From Deltaproteobacteria bacterium (GTDB lineage Bacteria; Myxococcota_A; UBA9042; PHBI01): a stretch of 45,973 bases of DNA. A model generated the notes under the pieces. The model was given only the letters and a program-made list of their open reading frames with translations, had not been told where the DNA came from and ran no database searches. The position numbers were made by a program, and so were the translations under genes. Shown here piece by piece: positions 23,757 to 34,135 of the stretch. The DNA is taken from positions 1-45,973 of the forward strand of contig WYBB01000078.1 in assembly GCA_011526585.1 (NCBI GenBank), given 5' to 3'. Each line of letters starts with the position of its first letter. Position 1 is the first letter of the stretch.

Positions 23757-25787
23757 TCAGGGCTGTTTGCGCAGCGTGAGGCTCTGCTCGGTCCCGCGGT
23801 CGGCGTTGACGAATTGCAGGTCGACGTCGATGTGACCCTTGAGGCGCACACGCACGAGCGGCGGTGGCTCGCCCTCGCCCCACGGCACGACGCATGGCGT
23901 CGTGCACAGCACCTTCTTGTTCATGAGGATCGTCGCGCCCGGCGGATCGGTCTTGACCATCGCGCCGCGCTGCGGATCGGTGATCACCGAGACGTCGCCC
24001 GGGCCGGCGTCGCTCGACACCTCGGGCGCGGCGTCCACGTCGGGGGTCTGCTCGCTCGCGTCGGCGGCGGCGACCTCGGCCGCGGCGGGGCTCGCCGCGA
24101 CGTCGCTCGGATCGTCGGGACCGGACGTGACGTCCGCGCTGGCCTCGACCGGCAGCGAGTCCGACGCGCCGCTCGGCTTCTGGTTGATGAGGAAGACCGT
24201 GATGAAGCCGGTCGCCAGCGCGAGGAAGCCGACGAGGATCCACAGCCAGGTCCTGCTCTTCGGCGCCACCTCCTGCGCGCGTGGCTGCAGCCTCACGCCC
24301 TGCAGGTGGGTCGAGGTGCCGCTGCCGTCGCCCGCGCCGCCGACGATCTCGAACTTGTTCACGCCCGAGGGGCGCGTCGGCCTGATCTGGGAGTCGAGGC
24401 TGCGAGGTCCCTGCGGACCCGGGCCGGGCGTGGCGCGCGCCGTGGGGCCGGGATCGACGCTGGCGATCGTCTGGGCGGACTGCGCGCGGTCGAGCCCGCC
24501 GATCGCGTGCTCGACGGTGTCGCCGAGCGCCCCGAGGGCGGGTCGCGCCGCGCGGCTCGAGGTCGTGATCGGCGCCTGACGACACGCCTGCAGCGCGGCG
24601 ATCGCCTCGCGCGCGTTCGCCGGCCGCCCGGGTGCCTTCTTGCTGAGGCAGCGCATGATGAAGTCGACGAGCGGTCCGGCGAGCACCTGCCCGTCGACCT
24701 CGGGCGGCTTCGGCTCCTCGGTGATGTGGGCGATCGCGCAATCGGCGGGCGAGGCGTAGTCGAAGACGCGGCGGCCGGCGAGCATCTCGTAGACGACGCA
24801 GCCGAACGAATAGATGTCCGTGCGCGGGGTGATCTCGCCGTTTTCGACCTGCTCGGGGGAGATGTAGCGCAGCGAGCCGACGATGAGGCCCGCCTTCGTC
24901 TCGACGGTGTTGTTCGCCTGGGCCTCGCCGTCGCGCTTGATCTTGGCGACGCCGAAGTCGAGCATCTTGACGAAGTCCTGCCCGCCGGCGGTCTTGAGCA
25001 GCATGATGTTGTCGGGCTTGACGTCGCGGTGCACGACCGACATGTCGTGCGCGACGGCGAGCGCCTCGGCGATCTGCAGCGCGACGTCGACGACGCGCGC
25101 GGGATCGAACGGCGCCTCGTTTTGCATCACGTTCGTGAGCGACTCGCCGTCGATGTACTCCATGACGAGGTAGAGGCGCCCCTGGTCCTCGCCGAAATCG
25201 ATGAGGCCGACGATGTGCGGGTGCTGGAGCTGCGCGATGAGGCGCGCCTCGCGCTGGAAGCGGGCGACGGTCGTGGTGTCGGCGGTGCCGTGCAGCACCT
25301 TGATCGCCACCATGCGCTGAAGTGGCTCCTGGGTGGCGAGATAGACCGCGCCCATGCCACCCTTGCCGACCTGCTTGTCGATGCGATAGCGCTTGGCGAA
25401 GAGCTGGCCGATCGCGAGCTCGATGCCGGCGCCCTTGATCGGCGGCTGCGAGGTCGGCTGCTGCTGGGGCGGCGGGCGCGTCGCCGGGACGTGAGCGCGC
25501 ACGGCGGGGTTGGACTGGGTCGCCGGGCGCGGCACCTTGCGCGAGATCGGCGGCGCGGGCGTGCCTGTCGGCGTGGGGCGTTGAGGCGGGGGCGCGGGCA
25601 CGGCGACGGACGAAGGTCGCGGCGGCGGCGCGAAGTTGGTCAGCGACGAGGGGCGCGGCACGTTCGCCGGCGCGCGAGCGGCGGGGCGAGGGATCGGCGC
25701 ACGCGCCGCGGGAGGGCGAGGCAGCGAGCGCGAGCTGGACTCGCTCGTATCCTCGCTGTCATCGGGCGGGACGTCGTGACCTGCCAT
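23757..25787 (-). CDS. Hanks-type Ser/Thr protein kinase with membrane helix and PEGA-like domain
   Basis: The 676-aa product starts at ATG 25787 with ~125 residues of Pro/Arg/Ala-rich low complexity. The kinase domain (about 137-400) is complete: GKGGMGAVYLA loop, K163 in VAIK, HRDVKPDN with D255, DFG starting at D277, and the SPEQ/D-I-Y-S-FG region. A Pro/Gly linker precedes a single membrane helix (about 510-533, WLWILVGFLALATGFITVFL). An Asp/Ala/Ser/Glu-rich extracytoplasmic stretch and a C-terminal PEGA-like beta domain follow (VKTDPPGATILMNKK, CTTPCVVPWG). It would phosphorylate Ser/Thr on cytoplasmic targets, perhaps in response to envelope signals. It is convergent with the LuxR gene and divergent from the CAP gene. 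Confidence 0.93.
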   Translation of the reverse strand: MAGHDVPPDDSEDTSESSSRSLPRPPAARAPIPRPAARAPANVPRPSSLTNFAPPPRPSSVAVPAPPPQRPTPTGTPAPPISRKVPRPATQSNPAVRAHVPATRPPPQQQPTSQPPIKGAGIELAIGQLFAKRYRIDKQVGKGGMGAVYLATQEPLQRMVAIKVLHGTADTTTVARFQREARLIAQLQHPHIVGLIDFGEDQGRLYLVMEYIDGESLTNVMQNEAPFDPARVVDVALQIAEALAVAHDMSVVHRDVKPDNIMLLKTAGGQDFVKMLDFGVAKIKRDGEAQANNTVETKAGLIVGSLRYISPEQVENGEITPRTDIYSFGCVVYEMLAGRRVFDYASPADCAIAHITEEPKPPEVDGQVLAGPLVDFIMRCLSKKAPGRPANAREAIAALQACRQAPITTSSRAARPALGALGDTVEHAIGGLDRAQSAQTIASVDPGPTARATPGPGPQGPRSLDSQIRPTRPSGVNKFEIVGGAGDGSGTSTHLQGVRLQPRAQEVAPKSRTWLWILVGFLALATGFITVFLINQKPSGASDSLPVEASADVTSGPDDPSDVAASPAAAEVAAADASEQTPDVDAAPEVSSDAGPGDVSVITDPQRGAMVKTDPPGATILMNKKVLCTTPCVVPWGEGEPPPLVRVRLKGHIDVDLQFVNADRGTEQSLTLRKQP

Positions 25788-25974
25788 GATCCGCGTTGGC
25801 TCCCAGTCTGCTAGAACGGACTTCGCGATCGGTGCACGAGCCTATCAGGAAATTCCGCGCTGTGCTCGTCACAGACATTCACAACAGATCGGCGCGGCGG
25901 TCAACACAGGCCCGCGCGCTCGATCGCCCAGACCGCGTTGAATGCGCGCGCGCGCTCGCGCGTTGGAGGATTCC

Positions 25975-26706
25975 ATGACCAGGGGCGCAAGGACCATCGT
26001 ACTGATCGTCGCGATGCTCGGGGCGTGGGTCGAGGTGGCCGTGGCGCGCCCGCCCTACGACGCGCCGGCCGAGGCGCCCGCTCGACCCGCCGGTCAGGAC
26101 CGCTTCGACTATGACGACCCGGCGGCCTATCGCGCACTCGAGGCGGAGATCCTGCGCGAGACGAACCTGTTCCGACGCGACCCACGCGGGTACGCGAAGA
26201 AGCTCCTGGCGCTGCGCCCGAGCTACCAGGGGAGACGCATCGTGCGTGGTCCGACCGAGCCGGTGATCCTGACGATCGAGGGCGTCGCCGCGCTCGACGA
26301 GGCGATCGAGGTGCTGCGGAGCGCGCCGCGTCGTCTGCCGCGGTTGGCCCGCTCGCAGGGCCTGGAACGCGCAGCGCGCGCGCACGCCGACGACCTCGCG
26401 CGGAGCGGCCTGCTCGGCCATAGCGGCAGCGACGGCTCCTCGCCCGCCGCGCGCGTCTCGCGCATCGGTTCGTGGGACGGGCTCGTCGCGGAGAACATCA
26501 GCTTCGGGCCGACCGACGCCGAGGAGATCGTCATCGGCCTCATCGTCGACGACGGCGTGCCCGATCGCGGGCACCGCGACGTGCTGCTCACGCACGAGCT
26601 CTTCTTCGCCGGGGTCGCCTGCGGCCCCCACCCGACCTACAAGATCACCTGCGTGATGGACTACGCGACCACCTTCCGCGCCAACCCGCGCGCTCGCACA
26701 CGCTGA
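25975..26706 (+). CDS. Secreted CAP (SCP/PR-1)-domain protein
   Basis: The ATG at 25975 sits behind TTGGAGGATTCC and gives 243 aa. Residues 1-25 are a signal peptide (IVLIVAMLGAWVEVAVA). The CAP fold is recognised by LERAARAHADDLARSGLLGHSGSDGSS (written here in parts: A-R-A-H-A-D-D-L, G-H-S-G-S-D-G-S), then R-x-G-x-W-x-G-x-x-AENISFG and VDDGVPDRGHRDVLL. The conserved His of GHSG and the His of GHRD form the CAP tetrad with Glu of AEN. Biochemical roles in bacteria are poorly defined; lipid binding or peptidase activity has been suggested for relatives. It stands alone, divergent from the kinase. Confidence 0.9.
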   Translation: MTRGARTIVLIVAMLGAWVEVAVARPPYDAPAEAPARPAGQDRFDYDDPAAYRALEAEILRETNLFRRDPRGYAKKLLALRPSYQGRRIVRGPTEPVILTIEGVAALDEAIEVLRSAPRRLPRLARSQGLERAARAHADDLARSGLLGHSGSDGSSPAARVSRIGSWDGLVAENISFGPTDAEEIVIGLIVDDGVPDRGHRDVLLTHELFFAGVACGPHPTYKITCVMDYATTFRANPRARTR

Positions 26707-26820
26707 GTTCGCCGCTACGACCCGCGGGGGCGTCGTTGCTTCGCTCGGTCAGCGCGGGGCGCGGGGGCGCCGCGAGCCTGGCCTGGCACGACGCGCGCGC
26801 GCGGCGTAGAGTCGTAGGCC

Positions 26821-27414
26821 ATGCGCAAGCTCACCTACCTCATCGCGACCTCCATCGACGGCCTCATCGCGGACTCGAGCGGTGCGACCGACATGTTCCC
26901 GCTCGAACCGAAGGCGATGGCCGACCTGGCCGCCGACTACCCCGAGTCCTTCCCGGCGCACATCCGCTCGTACTTCGGGATCCCGGCGGACGCCCCGAAC
27001 CGCCACTTCGACACCGTGCTCATGGGCTACGGGACCTACGAGCCGGCGCTGAAGCACGGCATCACCAGCCCCTACCCGCACCTGCGACAGATCGTGTTCT
27101 CGTCGCGCCTGCGTGAGCACGACCCGGCCGTCGAGGTCGTCGACGACGACGCGGTCGCGTTCGTCGCGCGCCTCAAGGCCGCGCCGGGCACGGGCATCTG
27201 GCTGTGCGGCGGGGGCAAGCTCGCGAGCGCGCTCGCCGATCACATCGACGAGCTCGTGATCAAGCTCAACCCCATCGTGCTCGGCGCGGGCATCCCGGTG
27301 TTCGGCGCCGCGCTGCCGCCCACGAATTGGCGCCTCGTCGGCGAGATGGCCTACGATTCGGGCTACCGCCGGCTGCGCTATGTGCGCGCCGGAACTGCGG
27401 AGATCACCTCGTGA
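26821..27414 (+). CDS. Dihydrofolate reductase-family (RibD C-terminal-like) oxidoreductase
   Basis: The product is 197 aa and begins MRKLTYLIATSIDGLIAD, the first strand and loop of the RibD_C/YyaP-like DHFR fold. The NADPH-binding glycine motif is WLCGGGKLASAL (about 128-139), and LNPIVLGAGIPVF closes the fold. Members reduce pterins, deazaflavins or unknown substrates; the substrate here is unknown. The last codons overlap the next gene's GTG by 4 bp (GTGA), so the two are translated together. Confidence 0.88.
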   Translation: MRKLTYLIATSIDGLIADSSGATDMFPLEPKAMADLAADYPESFPAHIRSYFGIPADAPNRHFDTVLMGYGTYEPALKHGITSPYPHLRQIVFSSRLREHDPAVEVVDDDAVAFVARLKAAPGTGIWLCGGGKLASALADHIDELVIKLNPIVLGAGIPVFGAALPPTNWRLVGEMAYDSGYRRLRYVRAGTAEITS

Positions 27415-28121
27415 GTGGCAAGAAGGGGCCCGCGGATCAGCTGCCCGTGCACTTCTTCGAGGACGCGGCGGGCTTCGACGCCTTCCTCGCGGCCGACCCT
27501 GGTGACGGCTTCTGGATCAGGTTCGCCAAGAAGGGCACGGGTATCGCCAGCGTGACCTACGCGGAGGCGGTCGAGGTCGCGCTCTGCCACGGGTGGATCG
27601 ATGGCCAGGCCCGCTCGCTCGACGACACCTTCTACCTTCAACGCTTCACGCCCCGCCGCAAGAGGAGCATCTGGAGCAAGATCAACGTCGCGAAGGCGGA
27701 GCGCCTCATCGCCGAGGGCCGCATGCGCGTCGCGGGGCTCGCCGAGGTCGAGCGCGCCAAGGCCGACGGGCGCTGGGCGCAGGCCTATGGCGGGCCGGCC
27801 ACGATGGAGGTCCCGGCCGAGCTCGCGGCGCTGCTCACCGGCGCCGCGGCGGCGGCCTTCGCCGCGCTCGACAAGACCAACCGCTTCGCGCTCTGCCACC
27901 GCGTCGCGACCGCGGTGAAGCCCGCGACTCGCCACACACGCGCGCAGCGGCTCGTCGAGCAGCTCCTCGCCGGGATCGTGCCATATCCCCCCGCCAAGAC
28001 GAGGACCCCGAGCGCGAGCCCCGCGGCGGCGACGAGGTCGCGCGGGCCCACGGCGAGGTCAGCCGGCGCTCAGGGCGCCAAGGGCTCCGCGCGGGCCGTC
28101 CGCAGAGCGCGCGATCCCTGA
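27411..28121 (+). CDS. YdeI-like (OmpD-associated/bacteriocin-protection) family protein
   Basis: The GTG at 27411 overlaps the stop of the DHFR-like gene (GTGA) and gives 236 aa. The YdeI signature is clear: VTYAEAVEVALCHGWIDGQ, YLQRFTPRRKRSIWSKIN and AERLIAEGRM, with the conserved RFTPR-x-x-x-S-x-W-S core. The last ~40 residues are an Ala/Arg/Pro-rich, disordered basic tail. The E. coli relative has been linked to antimicrobial peptide resistance, but the molecular role is unknown. Coupling with the DHFR-like gene suggests co-expression only. Confidence 0.85.
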   Translation: MSGKKGPADQLPVHFFEDAAGFDAFLAADPGDGFWIRFAKKGTGIASVTYAEAVEVALCHGWIDGQARSLDDTFYLQRFTPRRKRSIWSKINVAKAERLIAEGRMRVAGLAEVERAKADGRWAQAYGGPATMEVPAELAALLTGAAAAAFAALDKTNRFALCHRVATAVKPATRHTRAQRLVEQLLAGIVPYPPAKTRTPSASPAAATRSRGPTARSAGAQGAKGSARAVRRARDP

Positions 28122-28153
28122 GCGCACGAGGAGGCCTTCAACCGGTCCGCGGG

Positions 28154-28182
28154 TTGTGCCCACGGCGGCGAAGGTGTAAGGC
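28154..28182 (+). promoter_or_regulatory. Possible promoter of the purine operon
   Basis: TTGTGC (28154-28159) and TAAGGC (28177-28182) are 17 bp apart, with TG directly before the -10 as in extended -10 promoters, 30 bp before purF. The match is weak. I saw no purine riboswitch and no clear PurR box in the 90-bp gap. Confidence 0.25.
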
Positions 28183-28211
28183 TCGGCGCGTCTTCCGACT
28201 CGGGAGTCGCG

Positions 28212-29693
28212 ATGCGATCGCCGCCTGCCTTTGATGTCGACACCGGCCCACGTGAGGCGTGCGGGGTGTTCGGGATCGTCGCGGCGCGGCGCCGGGCCGA
28301 GGCCCCGTCGAGCGAGCTCGCCAAGACCGCCTTCTTCGGGCTCTTCGCGCTGCAGCACCGCGGCCAGGAGTCGGCCGGCATCGCGGTCATGGGGCCGGGC
28401 GGGATCCGCGCGCACAAGGGCATGGGCCTCGTCACCCAGGTCTTCACCGAGAAGGACCTCGCCCCGCTCGTCGGCGACCTCGCGCTCGGCCACGTGCGCT
28501 ACTCGACCACCGGCACCTCCGAGGTCCAGAACGCCCAACCCTACGTGATCCACACCGGCGCCGGCCCGCTTGCGCTCGCGCACAACGGCAACCTCACGAA
28601 CGCGCACATGCTGCGCGGCGCGCTTCACGATCGCGGCGTCGGGCTCGTGTCCGACTCCGACTCGGAGCTCCTCACACAACTGCTCGCGGGCGCGGTTTCC
28701 AAACCAGACTGGACGAGCCGCATCGAGAGCGTGATGCAGGTCGCCGAGGGCGCCTACTCACTCGTGCTCATGACCGCCGACGCGGTCTACGCCGTGCGTG
28801 ACGCGCACGGCTTTCGCCCGCTCTATCTCGGCGAGCTGCCTCCGGAAGAGGGCGGCGAGAACGGGGCCGGCGATGGCGCGCGCGGCTGGGTCGTCGCGTC
28901 GGAGTCGTGCGCCTTCGGCCCGATCGGCGCGCGTCTGTTGCGCGAAGTGGAGCCGGGCGAGATCGTGCGCCTCGCGCCCGAGGGCATGAGCTCGCGCTTC
29001 CCCGCCCTGCCCCGGCGCCAGCGCGCCTTCTGCTCTTTCGAGTACGTCTACTTCGCGCGCCCCGACTCGCTCGTCGAGGGTCAGCTCGTGCACGCGACGC
29101 GCCAGCGCATGGGTGAGATCCTGGCGCACGAGGCCCCGGCGGACGCCGACCTCGTCGTCGGCGTGCCCGACTCGGCGTTGCCCGCGGCGCTCGGCTTCTC
29201 GCGCGCGTCGGGGATCCCCTACGGCGAGGGCCTCATCAAGAACCGCTACATCGGTCGCACCTTCATCCAGCCGACGCCCGAGCAGCGCCGTGCCGGCGTG
29301 CGCCTGAAGTTCAACCCGCTCTCGGCCAACCTCGCGGGCCGACGCATCGTGCTCGTCGACGACTCGATCGTGCGCGGCACGACCGCCGGACCGATCGTGC
29401 AGCTCTTGCGGCAGGGCGGCGCGCGTGAGGTGCACATGCGCGTCTCGAGCCCGCCCGTGCGCCATCCTTGTTACATGGGCGTCGACATGCCGCGGCGCGA
29501 AGACCTCGTGGCGAGCCGGCTCGATGTCGCGGCGATCGCGCGCCTCATCGGCGCCGACTCGTGCGCCTACCTCTCGCACGAAGGCATGATGCAGGCGATC
29601 CGCGCGGGGCTCGCCGATGACGCCCGGCACGCCCACTGCGCGGCCTGCTTCACCGGAGACTACCCGCTGGAGGTCCGCGATCGTGTCGGCTGA
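28212..29693 (+). CDS. purF: Amidophosphoribosyltransferase PurF (Fe-S, propeptide type)
   Basis: PurF makes phosphoribosylamine from PRPP and glutamine, the first committed step of purine synthesis. The 493-aa product begins with a 16-residue propeptide followed by C17-GVFGI, so C17 becomes the N-terminal glutaminase nucleophile after cleavage. LQHRGQESAGI and GHVRYSTTG complete the glutaminase half. The PRPP motif is IVLVDDSIVRGTT. The C-terminal cysteines (HPCYMGVDMP, DSCAYLS, CAACFTGDYP) match the four ligands of the [4Fe-4S] cluster in the Bacillus subtilis type. It is the first gene of the operon and overlaps the next by 11 bp. Confidence 0.97.
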   Translation: MRSPPAFDVDTGPREACGVFGIVAARRRAEAPSSELAKTAFFGLFALQHRGQESAGIAVMGPGGIRAHKGMGLVTQVFTEKDLAPLVGDLALGHVRYSTTGTSEVQNAQPYVIHTGAGPLALAHNGNLTNAHMLRGALHDRGVGLVSDSDSELLTQLLAGAVSKPDWTSRIESVMQVAEGAYSLVLMTADAVYAVRDAHGFRPLYLGELPPEEGGENGAGDGARGWVVASESCAFGPIGARLLREVEPGEIVRLAPEGMSSRFPALPRRQRAFCSFEYVYFARPDSLVEGQLVHATRQRMGEILAHEAPADADLVVGVPDSALPAALGFSRASGIPYGEGLIKNRYIGRTFIQPTPEQRRAGVRLKFNPLSANLAGRRIVLVDDSIVRGTTAGPIVQLLRQGGAREVHMRVSSPPVRHPCYMGVDMPRREDLVASRLDVAAIARLIGADSCAYLSHEGMMQAIRAGLADDARHAHCAACFTGDYPLEVRDRVG

Positions 29694-31995
29694 GGCGAGC
29701 GTGATGGTGATCGGCGCCGGCGCGCGCGAGCACGCGCTGGCCAAGGCGCTCTTGCGCTCGCCGCGGGTCGGGCGCGTGCTGGTCGCTCCGGGTAACGCGG
29801 GCATGGAGCACGACGCGCTGAGGGACGTGCGGCTGTCGCGGCTGCCGGACGTCGCGCTCGACCCGGAGGAGCTCTTCGCGATCGCCGAGCGCTTCGGCGT
29901 GCACCTGAGCGTCGTCGGACCCGAGGCGCCACTGGCGGCGGGCGTGGTCGACCGCTTCAATGCCGGTGGGCGACGCATCTTCGGCCCCACGCGCGCCGCG
30001 GCCGAGATCGAGACGTCGAAGGCGTTCGCCAAGTCGTTCATGCGCCGCCACCGCATCCCGACCGCGCGCGGCGCGGCATACGACGACTACGAGGAGGCGC
30101 GCGCGGCGCTCAGAGCGCTCGGCGCGCCGGTCGTCGTCAAGGCCTCGGGCCTGGCGGCCGGCAAGGGCGTCTTCGTCTGCGACGCGCTGAGCGAGGCCGA
30201 GGACGTCCTGTGGCGCCTCATGCAGGCCGGTGAGCTCGGCGCGGCCGGGCGCGAGGTCGTGATCGAGGAGCGCATCGTCGGGCGCGAGGTCTCGCTGATG
30301 GCGCTCAGCGACGGCGAGCACTTCGTCGTGCTGCCGCCGGCGCGCGACCACAAGCGCCTGCTCGATGGCGATCGCGGGCCGAACACCGGCGGCATGGGCG
30401 CCTACAGCCCCGTGCCCGACGTCGATCGGGGCGTGATCGAGGCGATCGCGTCGCGCATCGTCGCGCCGGCGGTGGCGGGGCTCGCGCACGAGGGGCGCCC
30501 CTTCGTCGGCGTGCTCTACGCCGGCTGCATGCTCACCGATGAGGGGCCGATCTGCCTCGAGTACAACGCGCGCTTCGGCGATCCCGAGGCGCAGGTGATC
30601 CTGCCGCGCCTGGAGAGCGACCTCTACGAGCTCCTGGAAGCCTGCCTCGAGCGCAGGCTGGACGCGAGCGCGCTGCGCTGGGCTCGCGGCGCGGCTGTCG
30701 GCGTGGTCGTCGCGGCCCCGGGCTATCCCGGCGAGGTCACGCCCGGCTCGCACGTGGAGGGACTCGCCGAGGCGAGCGCGCTCGCCGAGATCTACACCGC
30801 CGGGGTCGCGCCGCTGGCGAGCGGGCTCGCGGCTTCGGGCGGGCGCGTGCTCACGGTGGTCGGGCGCGGCGACGATCTCGCCGACGCGCGCGAGCGCGCC
30901 TATCGCGCCGTCGATCAACTGCGCATGGAGGGCATGCAGGTGCGCCGGGACATCGCGCGCGACGTCGAACGCGGCGACGCCTACGCGCGAGCCGGGGTCG
31001 ACATCGCCGCCGCCAACGAGGCGGTCGCCGGCATGAAGCGCGCGGTGGAGTCGACCTTCACCCCGCACGTGCTCTCGCGTCTCGGCAGCTACGGCGGGCT
31101 CTTCGACGCGCGCGCGTTCGCGCACCTGCGCCACCCGGTGCTCGTCGCCTCGACCGACGGCGTCGGCACCAAGACGATGATCGCGCGCCGCATGAACCGC
31201 TGGCACACGATCGGCCGCGATCTGGTCGCGCACTCGGTCAACGACATCCTGGTGATGGGCGCGCGCCCGCTCTTCTTCCTCGATTACGTCGCCGCCGGGC
31301 GCCTCGACCCCGCCGTCGTCGTCGCCGTCGTCACGGGCCTGGCCGACGCCTGCCGCGAGCTCGGCGTCGCGCTCATCGGCGGCGAGACCGCCGAGATGCC
31401 CGGGGTCTACCACGCGGGCGAGGTCGACCTCGCCGGCACCATCGTCGGCGTCGTCGACAAGGACGAGATCATCGACGGCGCGCGCATCGCGCTCGGCGAT
31501 CAGGTGCTCGGCCTGCCGTCGAGCGGGCTCCACACCAACGGCTACTCGCTCGCGCGGCGCGTGCTCGCGGACCTCTCGCTCGACGCGACGCCGCCCGGCT
31601 TCACGACGACGCTCGGCGACACGCTGCTCGCGCCGCACCGCCCCTACCTCGCCGAGATCGGCGCGCTCTGGGAGGCCGGCCTGCGCCCGAGCGGTCTCGT
31701 GCACATCACCGGCGGCGGCTTCGTCGACAACCCGCCGCGCATCCTCGGGCCGGGCCTCGCCTGGCGGCTCGACCTGCACGCGTGGCAGTGGCCACCGATC
31801 TTCCGGCTCATCCAGGAGCGCGGCGCCATCGCCGAGCACGAGCTGGCGCGCGTGCTGAACCTCGGGATCGGCATGCTCGTGGTCTTGCGCCCCGATGAGG
31901 TCGCGCGTGCGCGCACCATCCTGCCCGAGCTGATGCCCGTCGGCGAGATCGTCGCGCGCGCCGAGGGCGCACCGGCGGTGAGCTTCGGACGATGA
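29683..31995 (+). CDS. Fused GAR synthetase and AIR synthetase (PurD-PurM)
   Basis: The GTG at 29683 (GGAGG 11 bp upstream) overlaps purF and gives 770 aa; GTG 29701 and ATG 29704 are alternatives. Residues 1-425 are a complete PurD: VIGAGAREHALAKAL, GPEAPLAAGVVD, KASGLAAGKGV, GGMGAYSPVP and EYNARFGDPEAQ. Residues ~431-770 are a complete PurM: AYARAGVDI, DGVGTK, HSVNDILVMGA, GGETAEMPGVY, SSGLHTNGYS and HITGGGFVDNPPR. No stop or frameshift lies between, and the linker is short (RRDIARDVERGD). One chain thus performs steps 2 and 5 of the pathway. This is the GARS-AIRS order of yeast ADE5,7. The purN start overlaps the stop by 4 bp (ATGA). Confidence 0.95.
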   Translation: MSAEASVMVIGAGAREHALAKALLRSPRVGRVLVAPGNAGMEHDALRDVRLSRLPDVALDPEELFAIAERFGVHLSVVGPEAPLAAGVVDRFNAGGRRIFGPTRAAAEIETSKAFAKSFMRRHRIPTARGAAYDDYEEARAALRALGAPVVVKASGLAAGKGVFVCDALSEAEDVLWRLMQAGELGAAGREVVIEERIVGREVSLMALSDGEHFVVLPPARDHKRLLDGDRGPNTGGMGAYSPVPDVDRGVIEAIASRIVAPAVAGLAHEGRPFVGVLYAGCMLTDEGPICLEYNARFGDPEAQVILPRLESDLYELLEACLERRLDASALRWARGAAVGVVVAAPGYPGEVTPGSHVEGLAEASALAEIYTAGVAPLASGLAASGGRVLTVVGRGDDLADARERAYRAVDQLRMEGMQVRRDIARDVERGDAYARAGVDIAAANEAVAGMKRAVESTFTPHVLSRLGSYGGLFDARAFAHLRHPVLVASTDGVGTKTMIARRMNRWHTIGRDLVAHSVNDILVMGARPLFFLDYVAAGRLDPAVVVAVVTGLADACRELGVALIGGETAEMPGVYHAGEVDLAGTIVGVVDKDEIIDGARIALGDQVLGLPSSGLHTNGYSLARRVLADLSLDATPPGFTTTLGDTLLAPHRPYLAEIGALWEAGLRPSGLVHITGGGFVDNPPRILGPGLAWRLDLHAWQWPPIFRLIQERGAIAEHELARVLNLGIGMLVVLRPDEVARARTILPELMPVGEIVARAEGAPAVSFGR

Positions 31996-32635
31996 CGACC
32001 CCCGTCGCACGCGTCGTCGTCATGGCCTCGGGCAGCGGCAGCAACCTGCAGGCGCTCATCGACGCGACCCGGCAGGGTGCGCTCGAAGGGCGCGCGGCGA
32101 TCGTGCTCGTCATCTCGCACACGCCGACCGCGCTCGCGCTGGAGCGCGCCAGGCGCGCGGGGATCGAGGCGATCTTCGTCGCCCCGCCGCGGCGCCGCGA
32201 CGATCGCGCCGCGTGGGAGCGCGCGCTGGCCGAGCGCGTCGCCGCCGCCGAGCCCGATCTGATCGTGCTCGCCGGCTGGATGCGGATCCTCGACCGCACC
32301 TTCCTCGATCGCTTCCCCGATCCACGGCGACCCGGGCAGGCGCGCATCCTCAACCTGCACCCGGCGCTGCCCGGTGAGCTGCCCGGCCTCGACGCCATCG
32401 CGCGCGCCTGGGACGAGGCGCAGCGCGGCGCGCGCACGGTGAGCGGGGTCATGGTGCACGTCGTCGTGCCCGAGGTCGACGCGGGCCCCGTCGTCGCCAG
32501 CGAGGTCGTACCCTTGGCTGGTCGGGCCTCGCTCGCCGAGTTCGAGGCGGCGATGCACGCCGCCGAGCACCGGGTGATCGTGCAGGCCGTCACCCGCTTC
32601 CTCGACGTGGACGCCATGACTCAGGAGGTCAGCTG

Positions 32636-32636
<1 letters not shown>
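31992..32636 (+). CDS. purN: Phosphoribosylglycinamide formyltransferase PurN
   Basis: PurN transfers the formyl group of 10-formyltetrahydrofolate to GAR. The 214-aa product has VVVMASGSGSNLQALIDA at the N-terminus, the catalytic N and H in LNLHPALPGELPG (the usual SLLP is ALPG here), and the catalytic Asp in VPEVDAGPVV. Length and motif order are normal. Its ATG overlaps the PurD-PurM stop (ATGA), and its stop shares one base with purH (TGATG), so all three are translationally coupled. Confidence 0.96.
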
Positions 32637-34117
<1,481 letters not shown>

Positions 34118-34135
34118 TCGGTTCGGGGAGGACAC

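Noticed and set aside
29650..32010. 786-codon open frame on the minus strand opposite purD-purM
   Set aside because: The opposite strand encodes recognisable PurD and PurM motifs throughout; the antisense product has none.
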